From positions 372,001 through 436,000 of the forward strand of contig NZ_FRBY01000005.1 of assembly GCF_900142735.1 (NCBI RefSeq): DNA of 64,000 nucleotides, written 5' to 3'. A program made the position numbers and the translations under genes. Under the pieces are notes generated by a model, which saw only the letters and a program-made list of their open reading frames with translations, was not told where the DNA came from and searched no databases. This stretch comes from Flavobacterium saccharophilum. GTDB taxonomy: Bacteria > Bacteroidota > Bacteroidia > Flavobacteriales > Flavobacteriaceae. This document shows positions 59,187 to 64,000 of the stretch, in pieces. The first letter of the stretch is position 1, and each line of letters starts with the position of its first letter.

Positions 59187-59187
59187 A

Positions 59188-60207
59188 CTAATACTGTTTA
59201 GCCTCCTCTTTTGTCAATCCTTTATATCTTAAAAATAATGTCCAAATTGCTTTTTGTTTTAGTATGCTAAAAAAAAACGCTGCAAAAGGTCTTAAGTAGG
59301 TACTGTGCTTATTGCTAAAAATTTTTGGCCTTTTAATCTCCGTTTTAGTTTCGTTTATTGCAGAAAATGTTTCTAACATCCAATCTTCATATACATTTCC
59401 CATATGATAGGCATAATTTCCTTCCGTTGATAATCTCCAATATCCTTTATCTTCCGCTGGTTTATCCAATAGCATCTTCTCACTATCCCCTCCAAGACTA
59501 TAAGATGAAAATCTATTGTATAAGCCGTCAAAACAATTGCCTCTGTAAGTCGCTATAAAATGTCCTGCACCAATTACAGCACTTACACTATCGTCAGCAT
59601 TAGAAATAGTTAAATTTTTATTCAAATGAATATCTTTATAAAAATCTATATTCCCAATACTGGAAGCAAACATCTGGAGGCTTTGCTTATCTTTTGTTTT
59701 AGTAAATTTAAAACGTTTAGAACAGAAATTATCAAAATAAATATTCTCTGTGAATTGTTTTAACATTTTTGAAGAAGGAACTGGACTAACTACACCTGCC
59801 TTTTTAAAATTCTCAAAAACAGTGTAAGTTTCTTTCTGCCAGTCATTAAGAAACAATACATCGGCATCGCTAATAGTAATTAAATCGAAATTATGCCCGG
59901 CAAGTCCTTTTAAAATCGCATTTAATTTCCCTATGGCTGAAGTATGAATCAGTTCTTGAATTTTACCTTGTTGATATATATCATCTAAATAATTGACAAC
60001 CTCGATACAGCTTCCATTGTTTACCACAGCTATATAGGTTTTTGAGTGACATGTTTTAAAAAGAGATTCCAGACAATACTTTAATATATTGAAACTATCT
60101 TTAAAATAGTCATCTTGATTGGGGATATAAATGGGAACTATTACCTGATGATAAAAATCACTAGGTGGCTGGGGTTTATCTTTATTTGGATTAAAGCCTA
60201 CTCGCAT
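59188..60207 (-). CDS. Glycosyltransferase, GT2-like (GT-A fold)
   Basis: A 339-residue GT-A transferase. VIVPIYIPNQDDYFKDSFNI, SKTYIAVVNNGS, AIGKLNAILKGLAGHNFDLI and the metal-binding DxD in TISDADVLFLNDW mark the family. The C-terminal half (EDKGYWRLSTEGNYAYHMGN) and the basic tail are less conserved. It lies 1 base from the acetyltransferase downstream and 2 bases from the GT2 upstream. Confidence 0.82.
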   Translation of the reverse strand: MRVGFNPNKDKPQPPSDFYHQVIVPIYIPNQDDYFKDSFNILKYCLESLFKTCHSKTYIAVVNNGSCIEVVNYLDDIYQQGKIQELIHTSAIGKLNAILKGLAGHNFDLITISDADVLFLNDWQKETYTVFENFKKAGVVSPVPSSKMLKQFTENIYFDNFCSKRFKFTKTKDKQSLQMFASSIGNIDFYKDIHLNKNLTISNADDSVSAVIGAGHFIATYRGNCFDGLYNRFSSYSLGGDSEKMLLDKPAEDKGYWRLSTEGNYAYHMGNVYEDWMLETFSAINETKTEIKRPKIFSNKHSTYLRPFAAFFFSILKQKAIWTLFLRYKGLTKEEAKQY

Positions 60208-60209
60208 TT

Positions 60210-61085
60210 TTATGTATTAAAATAATTTTTCAAACAATAAACTGGTCGAAAATAAAAATCGAATTTGCTTATTGAAATCGGCTTTAATAAAAATACCTGA
60301 TTCCATTTTTTTTCCGCGCTCTTTAATAATCTCAATGCAATTCTGTATAGAATAAATGGGTTATTAATTCCCATCTTTATAAAATTGAGATACATTTTTT
60401 TTTCGATGCCAATATACTTTTCAAGCTGCACTGAAAGTCTATTTTCATCTTCATATTGCCTATAAAAAGCCAATGGTTCATTGATATAAAACACTTTATG
60501 TCTGTAAAACATACGCTGATAAAAATCGACATCTTCACCAACCTTGATATTTTCATCAAACATTAAGTCGGGCTGAAACACTTTTTTTCGAATCAGAGGT
60601 GTTGGAGACTTAACCACCCAGCTTCCTAATGCATTCCAAAAAACATATCCTGAACGTTTGTGTATTTTATTTTGAGCAGCTCCTATAATCTCTCCTGTAA
60701 GTTTTCCATTTTCATCCACCACTGCTGCTGAAGAATGTACACAGTCTATAGCAGGATTTTCAAGTAATATTTTTACTTGTTTTTCAATCTTTGAACTTTC
60801 CCAGAAGTCATCGTCGTCTAAAAAAGCAACGAACTCTCCTTTGGCTATATTAATTCCGAAATTTCTGGTAGAGGACAAACCGCCGTTTTCCTTATAAATG
60901 TAATTGCAACTTAAAAATTTGGCACAAATAGATTTTGCATCATTGACTTTAGAACCGTCATCAATCACTAAAACTTCAATATTAGAATAAGATTGATTGA
61001 CGACAGATTGAATAGCTTTTTCTAGATAATCAGTACGATTATAAGTAGTTATGATGGCGGTGACTAAAATAGAATTACTATCCAT
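60210..61085 (-). CDS. Glycosyltransferase, GT2 family
   Basis: A 291-residue inverting GT-A transferase: VTAIITTYNRTDYLEKAIQS, VNQSYSNIEVLVIDDGS, GGLSSTRNFGINIAKGEFVA, FLDDDDFWESSKIEKQ with the D-x-D, and GEDVDFYQRMFY. Sugar donor unknown. Its ATG overlaps the FkbM gene upstream by 8 bases. Confidence 0.92.
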   Translation of the reverse strand: MDSNSILVTAIITTYNRTDYLEKAIQSVVNQSYSNIEVLVIDDGSKVNDAKSICAKFLSCNYIYKENGGLSSTRNFGINIAKGEFVAFLDDDDFWESSKIEKQVKILLENPAIDCVHSSAAVVDENGKLTGEIIGAAQNKIHKRSGYVFWNALGSWVVKSPTPLIRKKVFQPDLMFDENIKVGEDVDFYQRMFYRHKVFYINEPLAFYRQYEDENRLSVQLEKYIGIEKKMYLNFIKMGINNPFILYRIALRLLKSAEKKWNQVFLLKPISISKFDFYFRPVYCLKNYFNT

Positions 61086-61839
61086 GCAGTATCTTTTTTA
61101 GTTTCATTTTAATTCGCTTCCAATATCTGTTAGTTATCCTTTTAGAATTCCACACAAATAAATTAAGCTTAACATTAAAAGAAAGTGCCTTTTTATTGAT
61201 GTAGACCTCATCAGTATGCAAAGTTGCAATTAAAATAAAATTATTATTTATAAGAAAATTAAATAAATCAACATTTTTATAATTGTTCTCAATAACCAAA
61301 ACCTTAACGGAGATTTTCTCAAAATCTATCGACTTTATAATATCAAATTCGTTTCCTTCGGTATCAATAGAAATAAAATCAATTTTCTTTTCTTCAATTT
61401 CATTAATGTATTCTAACCTGATCATTTGTACCTCGATAGATTTAATTTCGCCTCCATTTTGACTAATTTCATCATTAATTCTATCCAGATGGTGCTCATC
61501 ATATTTACTTGTCACGCCACTTAACATTTCAGAATAACCAACTACTTGCGTAAATTTTACTGTTTCATTAGAATTTCCAATACAAACATTTAGATTGACT
61601 GAGCTTCTGTTTTTTACAAGTTTATCATATATAATTGGATTAGGCTCGATACAAATTCCTTTCCAGCTTCTATATTTTTCAAAAAAAATTGAGTTACTAA
61701 TTGTCACCCCATCATGAGCACCTACGTCGATAAAAAAACCATTCTTTTTTTTATTGAACAAGACTTTATCTAAAAATTGATCTTGTTTATATTGTGAAAA
61801 ATATAATTCTTGTCGACCAGTAAAATTTGTATGTGTCAT
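61078..61839 (-). CDS. FkbM-family methyltransferase
   Basis: A 253-residue SAM-dependent methyltransferase: GFFIDVGAHDGVTISNSIFF (SAM loop), GICIEPNPIIYDKLVKNR and the FkbM signature IDFISIDTEGNEFDIIKSI. The N-terminal segment YFSQYKQDQFLDKVLFNKKK matches the usual start of this subgroup, in contrast to the other two FkbM genes. Overlaps GT2 genes on both sides (8 and 4 bases), so it is a fixed member of the operon. Confidence 0.9.
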   Translation of the reverse strand: MTHTNFTGRQELYFSQYKQDQFLDKVLFNKKKNGFFIDVGAHDGVTISNSIFFEKYRSWKGICIEPNPIIYDKLVKNRSSVNLNVCIGNSNETVKFTQVVGYSEMLSGVTSKYDEHHLDRINDEISQNGGEIKSIEVQMIRLEYINEIEEKKIDFISIDTEGNEFDIIKSIDFEKISVKVLVIENNYKNVDLFNFLINNNFILIATLHTDEVYINKKALSFNVKLNLFVWNSKRITNRYWKRIKMKLKKILHG

Positions 61840-62690
61840 TTTCTTTTTATTATGGCATTGATTTTTCTTAGAGGATACAAAATTATGCTGCCAATTTTAT
61901 GATCCAATGATGTTTTATACTTAATTTCATTTCTTTTATGCCGTTGCGCCAAATTCGTTAAAAAATCTACTGTTTCAGGAAAATGGGTTATATAAATGTC
62001 CTGATGTTTTTTATAAATATAATTTAAATTCGATTCTCTATAATTAAGCTTCGCATTTTGATCAACAGAATTTTTATCTTTCATGCGATAATTGAATAAC
62101 AATTCAGGAATCATCTCAACTTTCCATCCTTTTTTTGTTGTGCTGATCCAAAATTCCCAATCCTCAAATCCATTAATCATTGCTTCGTCATATCCTCCCG
62201 CATCTTGCCAGGTTTCTTTCCTGATTAAAGCAAATGAAACGCTATTATTGTCAAATAAAAAATCTTTTAAAGTTCCTCCGTTTGGTTTGTGCTCGGAAGT
62301 AACTTCATGATTTTTAATGAATACCTTGCAATAGCTTGATACAGCTCCTACATCTGTATTTTCATTTAAAATAGCTACTGCTTTTTCAAGAAAATTTTCT
62401 TCCGCTGTATCATCAGCATCGATTGTTAAAATATAATCGCCATCAGCTTCATTAAAACCTTTATTTCTAGCTGCACTTGGTCCTCTATTTGTCTGCGTTA
62501 TTACTTTAGTACGATCATTAATTAAGGTTTGTAAAATTTGTTTTGTTGCGTTGTCAGAGCCGTCGTCTACAATAATAATTTCAAAATTCTGATAAGTTTG
62601 GCGCACTATCGACTGAATTGTTTCCTTAATATAATTTTTATCATTATAACAAGGTATTACAACACTAACTTTGGGGCTTTTGACAATCAT
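61836..62690 (-). CDS. Glycosyltransferase, GT2 family
   Basis: A 284-residue GT-A transferase: KVSVVIPCYNDKNYIKETIQ, IVRQTYQNFEIIIVDDGSDN, RGPSAARNKGFNEADGDYIL, TIDADDTAEENFLEKAV with its D-x-D, and GGYDEAMINGFEDWEFWI. The last 60 residues are basic. It overlaps the FkbM gene downstream by 4 bases and lies 18 bases after the GT10-type gene. Confidence 0.92.
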   Translation of the reverse strand: MIVKSPKVSVVIPCYNDKNYIKETIQSIVRQTYQNFEIIIVDDGSDNATKQILQTLINDRTKVITQTNRGPSAARNKGFNEADGDYILTIDADDTAEENFLEKAVAILNENTDVGAVSSYCKVFIKNHEVTSEHKPNGGTLKDFLFDNNSVSFALIRKETWQDAGGYDEAMINGFEDWEFWISTTKKGWKVEMIPELLFNYRMKDKNSVDQNAKLNYRESNLNYIYKKHQDIYITHFPETVDFLTNLAQRHKRNEIKYKTSLDHKIGSIILYPLRKINAIIKRK

Positions 62691-62708
62691 TAATAAAGGA
62701 TTTAAGTA

Positions 62709-63647
62709 CTATTTTAAAAGCTTTTTTAGTCTTCTCTTTGCACCTGTCAATTTTATTTTCAAGCGATACAATTTTCCTCGATATGTTTTTGCAACTGGTT
62801 TCTTTTTCGATTTAAAAACAGTATCAATAGCTACAAAAATCTCTCTTCTTTCTGAAATCCAATCTTGCTTCTCTTTAGAAAAAACAGGCTGCGCTATCAT
62901 TTCAACACCTAAATCAAAATTTTGATCAATTTGAATTAATTTTTCGATCAATTCTTCTTCGGAATTAAAATCATGGTAATTAAGAAATCGGTCCGAATTA
63001 AAGTCTTTATGTACCTTTTTGTTCCCCCAATAAATAGGAATACAATCCTTAAAAATGGGTTCTACAATTTTTTCTGTTGTGTAGCCCTCGTGAGTTTCAT
63101 TTTCAAAAGAAAAGACAAATTTATAATCATTTATAAATTCCATCTTATCCTTTATTCTCCCTCCAACATTATTTAAAACTTTTCCTCCCGAATCTACTTT
63201 TTTTATCTCAGATAATTTATGGAAAAATTCAATTCTTTTACTCGCTCTTGGATTTGACACAATCATGCAGCAAAATTTAGTTTTTTTTGCCCAGATCTCC
63301 TGATATGTTTCTTTTGTCTGCAAATTTTCAAGCTTGTTGATCATTTTATGATCGTCGATGTAAAACAGGTAAAGCGGCACTCGCAAATGGTTTTTCTTTG
63401 CGCTGAATTCAAAAGAAAATGCAAAATCACAAGCTAAGAAATCTGGTTTTTTATTTTCGCCAGTAAAAAAAATTCTTTTGCAATTGTATTTGAGATGATC
63501 ATAACCAAAACAAGAATAAAACACAAGATCCGGATGCTCACTATCAATTATTACATTGTAATATTCTGATAATAAATTATAAAAGTAATTATTTGTTTTT
63601 CTTAAATCTGGCCAAAAATCGACGAACTCAATCCTGATATCTTTCAC
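62709..63647 (-). CDS. Glycosyltransferase family 10 (alpha-1,3-fucosyltransferase-like)
   Basis: A 312-residue GT10-type enzyme. The donor-site block is visible as FVFSFENETHEGYTTEKIVE followed by PIFKDCIPIYWG; upstream are FTGENKKPDFLACDFAFSFE and FCCMIVSNPRASKRIEFFHK, both typical. The tail is basic (RGKLYRLKIKLTGAKRRLKK), as in bacterial fucosyltransferases that dock on the membrane. GDP-fucose is the family donor; no GDP-fucose synthesis genes are in this window apart from manA at 21.7 kb. Confidence 0.87.
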   Translation of the reverse strand: MKDIRIEFVDFWPDLRKTNNYFYNLLSEYYNVIIDSEHPDLVFYSCFGYDHLKYNCKRIFFTGENKKPDFLACDFAFSFEFSAKKNHLRVPLYLFYIDDHKMINKLENLQTKETYQEIWAKKTKFCCMIVSNPRASKRIEFFHKLSEIKKVDSGGKVLNNVGGRIKDKMEFINDYKFVFSFENETHEGYTTEKIVEPIFKDCIPIYWGNKKVHKDFNSDRFLNYHDFNSEEELIEKLIQIDQNFDLGVEMIAQPVFSKEKQDWISERREIFVAIDTVFKSKKKPVAKTYRGKLYRLKIKLTGAKRRLKKLLK

Positions 63648-63685
63648 TTTCTTTGTAATTGTATGAGTTAAAAAAATAAATCAGC

Positions 63686-64000
63686 TTATATATTTTTAGA
63701 ATTTAAGACATCGTTGAGCTTCTTTTTAGAAAATAATATAACATAACTTCTTAAAAACAATGATCCTAATTTTTTGCCAAAAGTAGTTTTTTCCATTTCC
63801 TTTAGCATTGCAAAACGATTTGTATTTACAAATTTTCTGTTTTCGATAAAATCTTCATAATCAAAAATAAATCGATCAAAATATTCTTTCATTACTAACT
63901 TTCTTTCTTCAGAGTAATCTTCTACTGAACTTATCCCGTCAAGATAAAAAGTGGCAATTGTTTCGTCTATTTTCAGATAGCTGCAATTGAATTTAAATAA
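63686..64000 (-). CDS. Glycosyltransferase C-terminus, cut by window edge
   Basis: The frame is open from the right edge through 104 residues to a TAA at 63686; the gene's start lies outside. The first visible residues, LFKFNCSYLKIDETIATFYL and DGISSVEDYSEERKLVMKEY, resemble the tail of GT2 transferases, where a Y-x-x-x-x-T-I-x-x-F-x-x-x-G-I-S-S motif is followed by a helical segment. The rest is Lys/Phe-rich. An internal ATG at 63892 is not a real start. Family call is tentative. Confidence 0.6.
   Translation of the reverse strand, partial: LFKFNCSYLKIDETIATFYLDGISSVEDYSEERKLVMKEYFDRFIFDYEDFIENRKFVNTNRFAMLKEMEKTTFGKKLGSLFLRSYVILFSKKKLNDVLNSKNI

Noticed and set aside
42844..64000. Anti-phage defence island
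   Set aside because: All genes in the right third are glycan synthesis or modification genes; no nuclease, toxin, sensor or effector families were seen there or in the gaps.

Overview
The window looks like chromosomal DNA of a flavobacterium (phylum Bacteroidota, probably genus Flavobacterium). It is AT-rich, and many genes have upstream matches to the Bacteroidota housekeeping promoter -7 element TAnnTTTG. The gene content also fits: a HmuY-type lipoprotein, TonB-dependent receptors, a PorV/PorQ-family protein, a DUF4105 protein, DUF4369 and META lipoproteins, and short dispersed palindromic repeats in many gaps. All functional calls are from reading sequence; no database search was run.

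Region 1 (1-4.0 kb) is a haem/iron uptake locus. A HmuY-like lipoprotein (cut by the left edge) and its TonB-dependent receptor read leftward, and a conserved periplasmic protein reads rightward. An 8-bp-arm palindrome lies between the two divergent promoters. Region 2 (4.0-42.8 kb) is ordinary housekeeping and envelope DNA: argS, cutC, fabH, htpG, manA-bcp-queD-idi, an exported msrB-msrA pair, an exported aminopeptidase P, recQ, kdsD-tatC-AhpD-like-lptB, pssA with a membrane-anchored GH25 lysozyme, a PorV-type barrel and a DUF4105 protein. Single lipoproteins and a tandem duplication of a tRNA-Thr transcription unit are interspersed. Gaps at 10.4, 20.5-20.8, 29.5, 32.3-32.7, 33.0 and 37.5-37.7 kb hold dispersed palindromes and tandem repeats.

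Region 3 (42.8-64.0 kb, continuing past the right edge) is one leftward surface-polysaccharide cluster of about 21 tightly packed genes. It encodes glycosyltransferases of the GT4, GT2 and GT10 types, three FkbM-type methyltransferases, an MBOAT acyltransferase with an SGNH-like partner, a hexapeptide acetyltransferase, a neuA-neuB-neuC set for a CMP-activated nonulosonic (sialic-like) acid, a Wzy/WaaL-type membrane protein, and the initiating polyprenyl glycosylphosphotransferase at the promoter-distal end. No flippase or Wza/Wzz export protein lies inside the window.

Most notable points: a 14-codon remnant of a second neuA-like gene sits at the end of the acetyltransferase gene, marking a recombination junction in the polysaccharide cluster; RecQ lacks the usual zinc-binding cysteines; the hmu promoters share a palindrome; a composite stem element with a UUCG hairpin lies at 29.5 kb; and the -7 elements let several start codons be reassigned, including TTG for kdsD.
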